Assembly (NCBI GenBank): GCA_965227905.1
Contig: OZ245780.1
Coordinates: 4,712,001-4,776,000, forward strand
Direction: 5' to 3'
Length of the DNA stretch: 64,000 bases
Source of the DNA: CBDDHT01 sp965227905
GTDB lineage: Bacteria; Pseudomonadota; Alphaproteobacteria; Rhizobiales; Methyloligellaceae
Each line of letters opens with the position of its first letter. The stretch's first letter is position 1. Shown piece by piece: positions 1 to 8,687 of the stretch. Under the pieces are notes generated by a model. The model ran no database searches, was not told the DNA's origin, and saw only the letters and a list, made by a program, of their open reading frames with translations. The position numbers and the translations under genes are program-made.

Positions 1-1
1 G

Positions 2-118
2 ATCAACGAGATCCTCGAGGCCGAGGAGCACGGCAGCGAGAGACTGCATCTCATGGCGGCAAAGCTTCTCAACAGGCGTCCTTCAATCCGAAGCTGCAAG
101 GTTGGAATCGATGAATGA
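2..118 (+). CDS. possible 3' end of an upstream gene (partial)
   Basis: The frame beginning at base 2 is open to a TGA at 116-118 and would overlap the ATG of the next gene by 8 bp, as in translational coupling. All three forward frames are open over these first 100 bases, so the choice of frame is weak. The peptide is polar and charged and I do not recognise it. Confidence 0.2.
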   Translation: MNEILEAEEHGSERLHLMAAKLLNRRPSIRSCKVGIDE

Positions 119-938
119 CCAGATGCGTGCGTTGGAAACCGCACCCTCTACTTTGCCGGGCGGATACGAGGTGAGCCGGCTCAATGCAATCCAGCACGGC
201 ATCCTTTCGAAACATACGGTTCTACCCTGGGAAGACGAATGCGAATACGGCACGCTGCTGGCCGCGCTGTCGGCCGAACACACCCCCCGGGGACCAACTG
301 AGGAACACTTCGTCGAGGAGTTGGCAGGGATCATCTGGCGCAAACGTCGCATTCGTCTTGCTGAGCGTGCGTCTCACCAACAGGCACTGGAGCGCACGAC
401 GAAATCCTATAGTGACACCGACAAAACCGCTTTGGTCGGTCTGCCCGATGCTCCCAAAGAAGCGAATGTCCGGATAGCCCTGACGATGACCGCCGAAGAA
501 TTGCGGGCTACGCAAGCAACCTTGGAAGATGACAAGGCAAAGACCATCGCGGCACTCCATATTCTCGAAGGCGACCAGGCAGACTCCTATGCCGACGCCA
601 TTGAAGCACTAGACGACGACACGGCCAAAGCATGGCGCGACCAGTTGACCTGGGAGCCTGATGACTACCGCTATGATGTAGAGCCCTATGCGCCCACATC
701 TGCTTCGCTAGTGCGGTATCTGAAGACTGAGATCATGCCCTGGTATACCGAACGCGATAAGGAACTATTGGTCCATCCGATCGTTCGACAGCATGCTTTC
801 GATGCGTCGTTCAATCCCGATCGTATGGAGAAACTCGCGCGCTACGAGGCGCATCTCGACCGGAAGCTCGAGCGGACACTATCTATGCTGATCAAGCTGC
901 AGGAATTGCGTTCAACTACATCTAAGCCCGCCGGATAG
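111..938 (+). CDS. conserved hypothetical protein (recombinase-associated type)
   Basis: A soluble, strongly charged 275-residue protein with no signal peptide or membrane segment. The N-terminal part (about residues 20-85) contains NAIQHGILSKHTVLPWED followed by a conserved acidic/aromatic block. I recall this block from short uncharacterised proteins in alphaproteobacterial accessory DNA, but no function is established. The middle (about 130-190) is helical and acidic. An in-frame TTG at 102 is possible, but the ATG at 111 is preferred. The gene lies 160 bp upstream of a serine recombinase on the same strand, which fits mobile or formerly mobile DNA. Confidence 0.7.
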   Translation: MNDQMRALETAPSTLPGGYEVSRLNAIQHGILSKHTVLPWEDECEYGTLLAALSAEHTPRGPTEEHFVEELAGIIWRKRRIRLAERASHQQALERTTKSYSDTDKTALVGLPDAPKEANVRIALTMTAEELRATQATLEDDKAKTIAALHILEGDQADSYADAIEALDDDTAKAWRDQLTWEPDDYRYDVEPYAPTSASLVRYLKTEIMPWYTERDKELLVHPIVRQHAFDASFNPDRMEKLARYEAHLDRKLERTLSMLIKLQELRSTTSKPAG

Positions 939-996
939 ACCTAAATTCCGTTTCGCATTTCCACCCATCACCAGGACATGTGTGTTTCAGGCAGCC

Positions 997-1098
997 GTTG
1001 TCTCAAAAAGTATACTTTCTGCAACTGTCGCTTGACGCGTATCAAAATATATCTCATAAATAATTTCTCATAATGTAATAAACATTTAGAGACATACA
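997..1098 (+). promoter_or_regulatory. candidate res / operator region of the serine recombinase
   Basis: An AT-rich tract in front of the recombinase gene. It contains a perfect 12-bp palindrome, AAAGTATACTTT, at 1007-1018 with a central AT dinucleotide, as at a resolvase crossover site. Downstream is a direct repeat of TCTCATAA at 1052-1059 and 1066-1073. Close to the start codon an inverted end element (TTAGAGACA, reverse complement TGTCTCTAA) resembles the TGTC-type ends of Tn3-family res subsites. Resolvase genes are typically autoregulated from such sites. The subsite assignment is inference. Confidence 0.4.
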
Positions 1099-1644
1099 AT
1101 GCCCCTCATCGGTTACGCACGCGTCAGCTCAACTGACCAAAACTTGGATACCCAGCTTGAGAGCTTGAAAGATTGCGACAAGATTTTTCGGGAGAAGCGA
1201 TCCGCGGTCGATGGCTCGCGCCCTCAGCTCAAGCGTTGCCTCGACTATCTCCGCGAAGGTGACACGCTGGTCATCACAAAAATTGATCGGTTGGCGCGCT
1301 CAACCACTGATTTGTATTGGATCATTTCCAAGCTCGATGAGAAAAACGTTGCTTTCAAAGTTATCGACGATCCACTCATCGATACGGCATCCCGAACCGG
1401 AAAACTTGTCATGGGCGTACTTGCCCTCATCGCCGAGTTCGAGAACGATATCCGGCGGGAACGCCAAATGGACGGTATTGCCCGAGCTCGCGCGCGAGGT
1501 GTCAAGCTGGGGCGGAGGCCGCTGCTTACGGAGGAAAAGATTGGCGAAATCCGCAATCTCCGAGATACTGGCGAAACTATTTCCGAGATAATTCGGCGAA
1601 CCGGGCTGTCCAAGGCATCGATCTACCGTGCTCTTGCCGCCTAA
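1099..1644 (+). CDS. serine recombinase of the resolvase/invertase family
   Basis: Small site-specific DNA recombinase, 181 residues, the usual length for Tn3/gamma-delta resolvases and DNA invertases. The N-terminal catalytic domain starts with GYARVSS; Ser10 is the nucleophile and Arg8 an active-site residue. KIDRLARS carries Arg64 and Arg67, the counterparts of the two catalytic arginines of gamma-delta resolvase. The long E helix with AEFENDIRRERQ follows at about 115-128. The C-terminal 40 residues form a helix-turn-helix (EEKIGEIRNLRDTGETISEI, then TGLSKASIYRAL). All key residues are present, so it is probably active. No transposase accompanies it here, so it may be a transposon remnant or an independent resolvase or invertase. 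The upstream AT-rich region holds candidate binding sites. Confidence 0.9.
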   Translation: MPLIGYARVSSTDQNLDTQLESLKDCDKIFREKRSAVDGSRPQLKRCLDYLREGDTLVITKIDRLARSTTDLYWIISKLDEKNVAFKVIDDPLIDTASRTGKLVMGVLALIAEFENDIRRERQMDGIARARARGVKLGRRPLLTEEKIGEIRNLRDTGETISEIIRRTGLSKASIYRALAA

Positions 1645-1742
1645 GGTCTCAAGTCGAATCCTCCAGCTTGCAAGTTAGCTTAAGTAGCGCCCACAGATTT
1701 TCGAACGGCGCGCAACTCATTGCGGATTTGAGGAAGATCGAG

Positions 1743-2423
1743 ATGAACGCTCTTGTTACCAGAATACTTGCTGGCGGTCTGTTGGGTACGTTTATGGCCG
1801 GATTGTTGGCGCTCCTTCCGATCGTTCTAACAATTGTCATTGTAACGTGGCTGGCAGATCAAATCAGATTGATTCTTGGTCCGGGCTCGTTCCTCGGCGA
1901 CCTGCTCACATCCGCAGGTTCGACGGTATTTGGGTTGACCAAAGGACAGCTCGGTTTTTGGCTCGGTCTAGCAATCGCACTCCTCGTCGTCTGGGGGCTC
2001 GGCCTGATCGTGACTCTGCAGGCTCGAAAAACGTTGACGGGAGCCATCGACAATCTGTTCAATCGGGTCCCCTTGCTCGGCACCATCTACCGGCCGATCG
2101 CACAAGTGGTGCGGCTCATGGGCCAACGGGACGACGGCGAACTGAAAGGCATGCAGGTCGTGACCGCACGGCTCGGCACCGATAGATCGATAGACGTGCT
2201 GGCACTTCAGGCTTCGCCTAAAATCTTTCGGATCGAGAACGAGGACCGACTACTGATCTATGTGCCCACATCCCCTGTACCAATGGGAGGCTTTCTGCTG
2301 CTCGTTGCTATGGAAGATGTCGCTCCTGTTCCGGACATGGAAGTGGACGACCTCATGAAGGTCTACTTCTCCATTGGTACGCTCGCGGACGAGGCCATTC
2401 CGGAGCTAAGTCGGTCCAAATGA
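1743..2423 (+). CDS. DUF502 family inner-membrane protein
   Basis: A 226-residue DUF502 protein. Two strongly hydrophobic segments (about residues 5-30 and 60-90) flank a loop. Between the membrane part and the soluble C-terminal part is LFNRVPLLGTIYRPIAQVVRLM, typical of the family. The C-terminal half is beta-rich and contains LIYVPTSPVPMGGFLLLV. The ATG at 1743 has AGGAAG 6 bp upstream and yields the family-like start, so the longer frame from 1668 is rejected. Family function is unknown. The next gene lies on the opposite strand and converges on it. Confidence 0.85.
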   Translation: MNALVTRILAGGLLGTFMAGLLALLPIVLTIVIVTWLADQIRLILGPGSFLGDLLTSAGSTVFGLTKGQLGFWLGLAIALLVVWGLGLIVTLQARKTLTGAIDNLFNRVPLLGTIYRPIAQVVRLMGQRDDGELKGMQVVTARLGTDRSIDVLALQASPKIFRIENEDRLLIYVPTSPVPMGGFLLLVAMEDVAPVPDMEVDDLMKVYFSIGTLADEAIPELSRSK

Positions 2424-2446
2424 AGCGCCGCTTGCGCGTATTCAAC

Positions 2447-3421
2447 CTAAATCCACTTCAAACGGCGGAACAACCACATTTGGCCAAGTGCAAGGAGGAC
2501 CAGCAGACCTGCGACTATGAGAAAGGCTGACTTGTTCTCCGCGCCCGGGATTCCACCGACATTGATGCCGAGAAGACCGGTCACAAAGCTAAGCGGCAGC
2601 ATGATCGATGCGACGACCGTAAGTGCGTACATGGTGCGGTTCGATCGTTCAGCCAGCCGGTTCATCAACTCATCTTGAACGACCGCTCCTCGCTCTCGCA
2701 CTTCGTCGAGATCTTCAACATAGCGATTTGTCCTATCGCCCACCTCCCGCAGGCGTGCCTTGCTTGTTCTGTCGAGCCAATCGAAATCCTCGATCACAAT
2801 GTGGCTCAATGCGTCACGCTGCGGGAACAAATACCGCCGCAGCTTGATCGTCTCGCGGCGGATATCCTGCAGCTTCCAGCGCGCTTCACGTGTTTCTGCC
2901 GTTAGGATTTCATCCTCCAGCTCGTCTACGCGATCCTCCAAGGATTCGATCACGGGCCCCATCCGAGCGGTCAAGTATGTCGCAATGGCCGCAAGGAGGG
3001 TGCCGGATGATTTGGGTCCTCGTCCGCGGTTGAGTGACTCCCTGAGATCGTTGATAGCCATCAGTTGCCTCTGCCGAACCGAGATGACGCGATCGCCATC
3101 GATCCAGATGCGGAGCCCAACCATGTCTTCGGGATCGGAACCCGGGTTGAGATTGACGCCCCGCAGGATCGTCAATAGGCCGTCCGGCATCGGTACACTT
3201 CGAGGCCGCGTTTCCGATTCCAGTAGAGCCTCGACCCGCACCGGGCCGAGGCCGCTTCTGTTTGACAACCATGACCGCGCTGGATCGGAGTCCCTAAGAA
3301 GATGCACCCACAGAACACCCTTACCCGGTTCCCAAGCCTCAACCTCCTGCCATCCGATTTCGCGGCCACCACCCTGCCCGTCTAGGATATAGGCGCAGAT
3401 CAATCCGTCACTCTCTGTCAT
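2447..3421 (-). CDS. zntB: CorA-family divalent cation transporter, ZntB-like
   Basis: A 324-residue CorA-superfamily protein. The large N-terminal cytoplasmic domain (about 1-260) ends in long charged helices, followed by two C-terminal transmembrane helices (about 263-285 and 297-316). The loop between them starts with GIN instead of the CorA signature GMN, a variant seen in ZntB-type members. ZntB proteins move Zn2+ across the inner membrane as pentamers, while classic CorA moves Mg2+. Assignment to ZntB rather than another CorA branch rests on overall resemblance. The gene is followed on the same strand by the ATP-grasp/transglutaminase cluster but separated from it by about 120 bp, so it is probably independent. 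Confidence 0.85.
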   Translation of the reverse strand: MTESDGLICAYILDGQGGGREIGWQEVEAWEPGKGVLWVHLLRDSDPARSWLSNRSGLGPVRVEALLESETRPRSVPMPDGLLTILRGVNLNPGSDPEDMVGLRIWIDGDRVISVRQRQLMAINDLRESLNRGRGPKSSGTLLAAIATYLTARMGPVIESLEDRVDELEDEILTAETREARWKLQDIRRETIKLRRYLFPQRDALSHIVIEDFDWLDRTSKARLREVGDRTNRYVEDLDEVRERGAVVQDELMNRLAERSNRTMYALTVVASIMLPLSFVTGLLGINVGGIPGAENKSAFLIVAGLLVLLALGQMWLFRRLKWI

Positions 3422-3543
3422 CGCTGTGACTCCAAGCCTCCTTCGCCTGATTCTGTAATTGTGGTCGGCAACAAATGCTTATTGCAACAAGCTGAGAAAG
3501 CTCCGATCTGCACAAGAACCGAACGCGACTCGCTGTCTATGAC

Positions 3544-4485
3544 CTAAACAGCAAAGCGCTCCTTGGAGAAGGCAACTCGATCCACTACTGGCGCCCCTTC
3601 GTCTCGATGGCGCTCGACGATCTGAAGTCGCGCACCCAATCCGGCTCTGTTCGCGATCTGAATGTTGAGACCGGGTCGAGCATTCAGTTCCAGGATCAGA
3701 GGTCCCTTATCCCGATCGAGAACGATGTCCACACCTTGATAACCGAGGCCGGTCAGCTCATAGGTTCCAGCGGCAATCTCGAGGATACGCTCCCAGTGGG
3801 GAATAGCGACACCGCTCACCGGCTGGTTCGTATCCGGGTGCTCGGCGACGATGTCGTTCCGCCAGACTGCCGTTAGTGTATTTCCACTCCCCATATCGAC
3901 GCCAGCGCCGATAGCGCCCTGGTGAAGATTTGCCCGTCCACCGGACATGCGCGTGGGGAGTCGCACCATCGCCATCACAGGCACACCGTGAAAAACGATA
4001 ATGCGCACATCGGGAACGCCTTGATAACTGATCCGCTCGAAAACGGGATCGAACTGAACACAATATTCGATCAGGACCTTGTCGGGCTGGCCCCCAAGAC
4101 TGTAGATGCCGCTCAAGGCGTTTTGAACATGGAATTCAAGTTGGGCGAGATCCATCAAATCACCACTTGCTTTCCGAAACCTGTCTTGAACTCGGCCGTT
4201 AATCACAACGATACCATCACCGCCACTCCCCTCTGCAGGCTTGATGACGAATTGATCGTGCGGCGCCACGATGCCCGCCAGTTCCTTTACGGCACCGGCA
4301 AATTCGATGACCCCATAGAGCTCGGGCACTGACAAGCCTTGCGCCTCGGCGAGGCGCTTCGTCTTAAGTTTGTCATCGACCAGCGGATAGAGGCGGCGTG
4401 GGTTGATCGGCAGAATATAGTTCGCATTGCGGTCATTGAGCCCAAGAACGCCGCGCGCCTTCAACTTCCGCGCAATTCCAAGCAT
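3544..4485 (-). CDS. ATP-grasp alpha-L-glutamate ligase-like protein (RimK-related)
   Basis: ATP-grasp ligase of 313 residues, resembling the rimK-related family often annotated alpha-L-glutamate ligase-like. ATP-binding features include VIKPAEGSGGDGIVV (about 100-115), and the C-terminal metal-binding strand ends with PLILELNARPGLNIQIAN (about 262-280), with the Glu and Asn that usually ligate Mg2+. Such enzymes join an amino acid to a carboxylate of a peptide or protein through an acyl phosphate; the substrate is unknown. Its ATG shares one base with the TGA of the upstream membrane gene (TGATG), implying translational coupling. With the two preceding genes it forms a recognised three-gene association of retropepsin, inactive transglutaminase and ATP-grasp. 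Confidence 0.88.
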   Translation of the reverse strand: MLGIARKLKARGVLGLNDRNANYILPINPRRLYPLVDDKLKTKRLAEAQGLSVPELYGVIEFAGAVKELAGIVAPHDQFVIKPAEGSGGDGIVVINGRVQDRFRKASGDLMDLAQLEFHVQNALSGIYSLGGQPDKVLIEYCVQFDPVFERISYQGVPDVRIIVFHGVPVMAMVRLPTRMSGGRANLHQGAIGAGVDMGSGNTLTAVWRNDIVAEHPDTNQPVSGVAIPHWERILEIAAGTYELTGLGYQGVDIVLDRDKGPLILELNARPGLNIQIANRAGLGARLQIVERHRDEGAPVVDRVAFSKERFAV

Positions 4486-6017
4486 CAGGATTTCTCCTCC
4501 ACAAGGACCCGGAAGCGTCTCAGCTCCAGCAACCTGTAGCCGGAATAGCGCCCAAGTAGAATTGTTGCCGCGAGCAGAATGAGCAACAGTTCAGGAAAAG
4601 TGAAAAAGAGATGTTCCACCACGGCATGGGACATTATGAGATAACAGGCTGACGCGACAATCAGACTGCCAACCGCTTGTGTGAGCGCATGGCTCGCTCC
4701 CCGCTCGTCCCAAAGAACCGATACCCGCTCGATCGTCATGGTCATGATAACCATTGGGAAAAGCGAAACCGAGAGACCGCGTTCCAAACCCAGTTGGTTG
4801 GTGACAACGCTCGCGACAGCCATGAATAACACGACAAAAATCAGCACTGACGCCAATCGTGGGACAAGCAGAAGCTTTAGTTGCTCGAGATAAAAACGAA
4901 AGAGCAGACCGCTTGCCACGATCGCCGTAAACAAGGCAATTCCCCAGATGAGGTTCGTTTCCCGGAACGCCAGCGCGATCAGCACCGGCATGAAAGTCCC
5001 CAGGCCCCGGATACCGATGACATTCCGCAGCACTACAAGAAAGAAAATTCCGAGCGGTACGACCAGCAGGACCCGATAGACGTTTTGAGTCGCAAGCGGC
5101 AGACCGAACAGCGAGAAGCGTACGGTCCTCGCCTGGTCTTTCGCGTCACCGCCAAGTATCTGATCGAGCGCTTGTTCCTCAAGCTGAACAACCGTCAGGC
5201 GCGTTTCTGGTTTCCGTGCGCCTGAAAGCGAGACAAATGACGCTCTTCCACGCCACCAGGCCATATAACCTTTCGGCAGCTCCGGATTACCTGTGGCCAG
5301 CGAATAACCTACCCACTTACCTTGGACAAACGCCTCGACCCAGCGGACGAAGTCGACTTCCTTCTGGTCAGCGCCGAGATCAACACCATGCACCGCGCGC
5401 GCGGGAATGCCAGCAAGGTTCATGACTTCAGCGGCGGCGATCGCCCGCGCCGCACCATTGCGTTCCCGCCCAATCAACTCTTTGACGCTATCCTCCGGTT
5501 TGGCAGCAGAGAACAGCTTTGCGACGGCCGCGGCCAAGGTCGCATTGTCCGAAGATCGTGATCTGGCCGTCGTAAGGATATCGTCGGCCGCCGCCTTTCG
5601 CGCGCCTTCTAGTGATGGCGGCGCCGGCTTGGGTGTGTCATCTGTCGCTCCCTTGCTGTGGTCGACGAAACGGTGCACCACGAAACGCACATGAGCGGTC
5701 TTCGGACCTTTCTTGGCGTTTCGGGTGGCAAGGACGACTTCGCGATTGTCACCTGCACTCTGAGCGGAGAGACCATATCCCGGCGCAAGAAACCGTTGGT
5801 CGAACACATGCACGCCCGGCGCTGTACGCGGAATGAATGTAGTTATCTTGACTGGACCGCCATTCGCCATGAACGAGAGCTTCACCTCAATATCCCATGC
5901 GAGCGCGCGAGCGCCGGGAAGTAGGGGAAAACCGTGCGTCAGCCATTTGACGAGAAAGAGGGCCAGGCCGGCCGCTGCCAACGTGCCGGCCAGTAAATAT
6001 ACATGTCGTTTTCCCAT
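4485..6017 (-). CDS. inactive transglutaminase fused to multi-pass membrane domain (UUP1 type)
   Basis: A 510-residue protein. The N-terminal anchor (about 3-25) leads to an exported domain of about 270 residues, followed by roughly seven transmembrane helices (about 310-495) with a 7TM-transglutaminase pattern. The transglutaminase-like region is visible as AAAEVMNLAGIPARAVHGV and VRWVEAFVQGKWVGYSLATG. The catalytic Cys normally preceding the first motif is absent, and the motif His (usually HAWVE) is Arg, so the domain should be catalytically dead and may bind peptides. The start at 6017 (MGKRHVYLL) has AGGA 8 bp upstream and leaves 10 bp to the protease gene; a longer start at 6059 would overlap it. 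It is coupled by a one-base overlap to the ATP-grasp gene. Confidence 0.88.
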   Translation of the reverse strand: MGKRHVYLLAGTLAAAGLALFLVKWLTHGFPLLPGARALAWDIEVKLSFMANGGPVKITTFIPRTAPGVHVFDQRFLAPGYGLSAQSAGDNREVVLATRNAKKGPKTAHVRFVVHRFVDHSKGATDDTPKPAPPSLEGARKAAADDILTTARSRSSDNATLAAAVAKLFSAAKPEDSVKELIGRERNGAARAIAAAEVMNLAGIPARAVHGVDLGADQKEVDFVRWVEAFVQGKWVGYSLATGNPELPKGYMAWWRGRASFVSLSGARKPETRLTVVQLEEQALDQILGGDAKDQARTVRFSLFGLPLATQNVYRVLLVVPLGIFFLVVLRNVIGIRGLGTFMPVLIALAFRETNLIWGIALFTAIVASGLLFRFYLEQLKLLLVPRLASVLIFVVLFMAVASVVTNQLGLERGLSVSLFPMVIMTMTIERVSVLWDERGASHALTQAVGSLIVASACYLIMSHAVVEHLFFTFPELLLILLAATILLGRYSGYRLLELRRFRVLVEEKS

Positions 6018-6027
6018 GATACCGGTC

Positions 6028-6537
6028 CTATTGTTTGCCGCATCGTCCCGAGCCGACATAGGTACGACTTGAGTCCACTAGAATCCGGTTTGCCATAAAG
6101 GTGCGACCAATCAACATCTGATAATTCATGCCGCTGCGATCTGCGAGCGTGAACTCCGCCTCTGCTCGCTGGCCAGCCACGCACAGAGGGAGTGTGATCA
6201 CGGGGCGCTCCGCAGTCTTCACACCGGATCGCCTGATGCGCGCGACGCGTACGATCCGGCTCTCGATATCCAGGCTCTGCCCGGCGCTGTTTGTAATTTG
6301 AAATCGGACCCATTGTTGACTGTCACGCTTGAAGGTCTCGTAGTGGGGTGCATTGATTGACGAGGATTTAGCGCCTGTGTCGAGCTTAGCCTTTAAAACA
6401 AGCTCCGCTCCGTTCAGCCATGCGTTCTCGATCCAGCCCGCGACTTTGGACTCCGCTCGAACGGTATTCGCCGAGATCAGCAGAACGCTTAGGGCGATCG
6501 GCATGCTGATCGTCATTATTCGTTTTGGTATCATCAC
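6028..6537 (-). CDS. exported retropepsin-like aspartic protease (PF05618, RimB-like)
   Basis: A 169-residue protein with an N-terminal signal peptide (about 1-28, cleavage near VRAES) and a single retropepsin-like domain. The active-site motif KLDTGAKSSSI has Asp53, and the second beta hairpin shows IGRTFMANRILVD, typical of PF05618. The family is often labelled ATP-dependent zinc protease, but the fold is that of pepsin-like dimeric proteases. It is the first gene of a three-gene operon with the inactive transglutaminase and the ATP-grasp ligase. The signal peptide places it in the periplasm, unlike its cytoplasmic relative at 12.6-13.1 kb. Confidence 0.87.
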   Translation of the reverse strand: MMIPKRIMTISMPIALSVLLISANTVRAESKVAGWIENAWLNGAELVLKAKLDTGAKSSSINAPHYETFKRDSQQWVRFQITNSAGQSLDIESRIVRVARIRRSGVKTAERPVITLPLCVAGQRAEAEFTLADRSGMNYQMLIGRTFMANRILVDSSRTYVGSGRCGKQ

Positions 6538-6643
6538 TTTTTCAAATCCCCAGCCGTGAGCGACAATTGCCCCTCCTAGACAAAACGAGGCTTAGATTCT
6601 CACGCAACCGAATCCGGCCGCAATCCGGCAAGTGTTAGCAAAC

Positions 6644-6856
6644 TCAGCGATGCCAACGATGGGTCAGGCCATAGACCAACCCAACCCCAAGGCCGATCGC
6701 GAAGCTTATGGCGATGACAACAATACGCCGGGACTCAACATTCCATGTGAGAAACGTCAGCTCGACCTCAGCCGTGTTCTGAACCGCGAACGTGGCCAGC
6801 AGTGTTAGCAGCACCACTGCGATTGCCAGTCTCGCACGCCTCAAACCTTCGTTCAT
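6644..6856 (-). CDS. LapA/DUF1049 family small membrane protein
   Basis: A 70-residue protein with two transmembrane helices (about 8-28 and 43-65). The intervening sequence FAVQNTAEVELTFLTWNVES matches the LapA (DUF1049) pattern of Q-N followed by beta-like residues. E. coli LapA acts with LapB in control of lipopolysaccharide assembly, but most alphaproteobacterial members are uncharacterised. It lies about 100 bp upstream of the retropepsin gene on the same strand and may share its promoter region. Confidence 0.8.
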   Translation of the reverse strand: MNEGLRRARLAIAVVLLTLLATFAVQNTAEVELTFLTWNVESRRIVVIAISFAIGLGVGLVYGLTHRWHR

Positions 6857-7245
6857 TCGCCCGCCCTTTCGATGAGTAATCTATAGTCGCTGCCTCCACA
6901 CAATCATGTCTGCACTATCTTTTCTTTGAGACAACGCATGCCCACAAACCGGGGACAGCCGCTCTGGGCCAAACCGGCCTCGAAACCAACTACCGACACC
7001 TTACACGATTGCTTTAGATTGGCGACGATTGATACAAATTTCAATATCATATATTCGCATTTATCGACCGATAAAACTCATGTTTGCGATGCATTGAAAG
7101 CACGAACATCGGGACCACATGCCACTCATTCGATGGCGAAACCGCGATGTGTAGCGAGCTGAACTGCACGTCACGTCTGGCGAAATTGGGCATCGGATAA
7201 CGTTGAAGCTTGCGGCAAGGCCGCGCGAACATGGAGTATCGAGAC
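6857..7245. promoter_or_regulatory. divergent AT-rich intergenic region
   Basis: About 390 bp between the divergent lapA-like gene and a small secreted-protein gene. No credible coding frame is seen. An AT-rich stretch near 7020-7085 has several TATA-like hexamers, so both promoters probably lie here, but I cannot assign a specific factor. Confidence 0.4.
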
Positions 7246-7518
7246 ATGTTAATCCGCAATGCAGGCATTACGCTCGGTGCAATTCTTCTGATGGCAGGAT
7301 CGGCAATGGCTATGACGGTGACAAACCGGGACACTGCCGATCACAAGGTAACAATCACTGCAGGTGATGCAGAGATCGAGCACAGTCTTCCGGCCGGAGA
7401 AAGCATCGAAGATGCATGCGAATCCGGGTGCGTGGTTCGTCTGGGAGATGAAGAAGTAGAGGCCACGACGGAAGACGAACTGGTTATCGAGTCGGGAAAG
7501 CTCTCGAAAGTGGAATAG
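7246..7518 (+). CDS. small exported protein, CxxxCV family (paralogue of 16721-17047)
   Basis: A 90-residue secreted protein. A signal peptide (about 1-23, ending AGSAMA) is followed by a short beta-rich acidic domain: TVTNRDTADHKVTITAGD, then GESIEDACESGCVVRLGD. Two cysteines in CESGC could form a disulfide. The start at 7246 has GGAG 9 bp upstream; upstream in-frame starts lack this. The protein aligns along its length with the one at 16721-17047 (shared TN, VTIT, GD, GE-IE, C-x3-C-V-x-RL). I recall similar small secreted proteins in other Hyphomicrobiales with no known function. A GC-rich hairpin follows. Confidence 0.75.
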   Translation: MLIRNAGITLGAILLMAGSAMAMTVTNRDTADHKVTITAGDAEIEHSLPAGESIEDACESGCVVRLGDEEVEATTEDELVIESGKLSKVE

Positions 7519-7589
7519 TGTTCGACACGCGCGACCGGTGATATCGGAGTTCGGCTCGTTCCGGGCTCACAACCGGTCCGCATCATAGG

Positions 7590-7620
7590 CGAGGCCGCTG
7601 ATATCCTTTCGGCGGCCTCG
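7590..7620 (+). terminator. hairpin after the small secreted protein
   Basis: Perfect 9-bp inverted repeat CGAGGCCGC / GCGGCCTCG with a 13-base loop, 70 bp after the stop. No T-run follows, so intrinsic termination would be weak. The rest of 7519-7909 shows no convincing gene; an open frame from 7658 runs into the CBS gene but lacks coding character before 7910. Confidence 0.45.
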
Positions 7621-7909
7621 TAATCGTCTGGCATGTCAGAAGCCATCCAACACACTGTTGGGATACTCTTATCAGTTCGGCAAAATCGATTTCACGTCAC
7701 GAATAATTTCGTTTCATCGGAGTCTTGTTGCGTCCTCAATAGACGCCATATTTCGGTTGTCCGGCCAAGCTGCAGGACATTGCTCGAAGCCCACGCTTTG
7801 CCTCGCGGGCTCGCAGTGTCTTGGCTTGAGCCGGACGCCCCCGCCTGCGGTGTATGCCAACGGCATTAAGATCGTAGTCACAAAATTTATTCGAGCGGTG
7901 GAGAACAAC

Positions 7910-8395
7910 ATGACAATCGACTTTATCTTGAGGCTCAAAGGATGCCGCGTTGCCACTGTCGAGCCGAAAACCCGGATCATTGATCTACTGGCAACATTGG
8001 AGGCCGACGACGTCGGAGCCCTTATCGTCAGCGCAGACGGGATACACATCGACGGCATCATTTCTGAAAGAGACATCGTTCGCGGCCTCAATCGAAGCGG
8101 GCTGTCGATCATCTACTGGCCTGTCAGCGATCTGATGCAGCGAGAAGTTTACACATGCGGTCCCAAAACCGCAGTGCGCGATGTTATGAACCTTATGCGC
8201 ACGCACCGTATCCGTCACGTACCCGTCGTCGACGGCGAACGTCTGGCCGGCCTAGTGAATATCCACGACATCATGTCACTGAGGCTGGAAGAAGTCGAAG
8301 CGGAAGCCGATGACATGCAGGGATATATCGGGTTGGGCTATCTGCCGAAAAAACCTCCTTCAACACCGACAGGCGCGGGATCGTCCCTGCATTAG
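7910..8395 (+). CDS. CBS-domain pair protein
   Basis: A 161-residue cytoplasmic protein made of two CBS motifs, which together form one Bateman module. The first (about 15-70) includes VGALIVSADGIHIDGIISERDIVRGL, and the second (about 80-135) includes RIRHVPVVDGERLAGLVNIHDIM. Stand-alone CBS pairs bind adenine nucleotides and act as energy sensors or regulators; the partner is unknown. The start at 7910 is preferred over upstream in-frame starts because GGTGGAG sits 7 bp before it and the protein then begins as in related proteins (MTIDFILRLKG). Confidence 0.88.
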   Translation: MTIDFILRLKGCRVATVEPKTRIIDLLATLEADDVGALIVSADGIHIDGIISERDIVRGLNRSGLSIIYWPVSDLMQREVYTCGPKTAVRDVMNLMRTHRIRHVPVVDGERLAGLVNIHDIMSLRLEEVEAEADDMQGYIGLGYLPKKPPSTPTGAGSSLH

Positions 8396-8475
8396 AACTT
8401 GTTGAGATCGGGGCGGGCATGCGGCCACCCGTTAGTGCAGGTGGCTGCAGCTTCTCGCAAAATCTTGGAGACAAA

Positions 8476-8547
8476 ATGCGCCTAACGATTTGTGCACTTC
8501 TGCTTGGGCTCGTTTTTGGCCTCGTGGCAAGTCAGACCGAGCAATGA
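8476..8547 (+). CDS. possible 23-residue hydrophobic mini-protein
   Basis: A tiny frame encoding MRLTICALLLGLVFGLVASQ plus three residues, preceded by GGAG 5 bp upstream. It resembles a signal peptide or single-pass membrane peptide with almost no mature part. It could be a genuine small membrane protein or chance. It lies 80 bp after the CBS gene on the same strand. Confidence 0.35.
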   Translation: MRLTICALLLGLVFGLVASQTEQ

Positions 8548-8687
8548 TCGTCACCGAATGCTGGAATTCATCTGTATTGGTGATTCTTGGTGGTGAAGCT
8601 CAGAAAACTTTGCCATAGGACTTTGGTCGCTCGGCCGAGGCAATAAGGGAAGGTTTCTCGGCCGCTCCACTTATCGTCGCGCAAGCG

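Noticed and set aside
7658..7909. N-terminal extension of the CBS protein
   Set aside because: The extension has no conserved character, and a strong ribosome site precedes the ATG at 7910.
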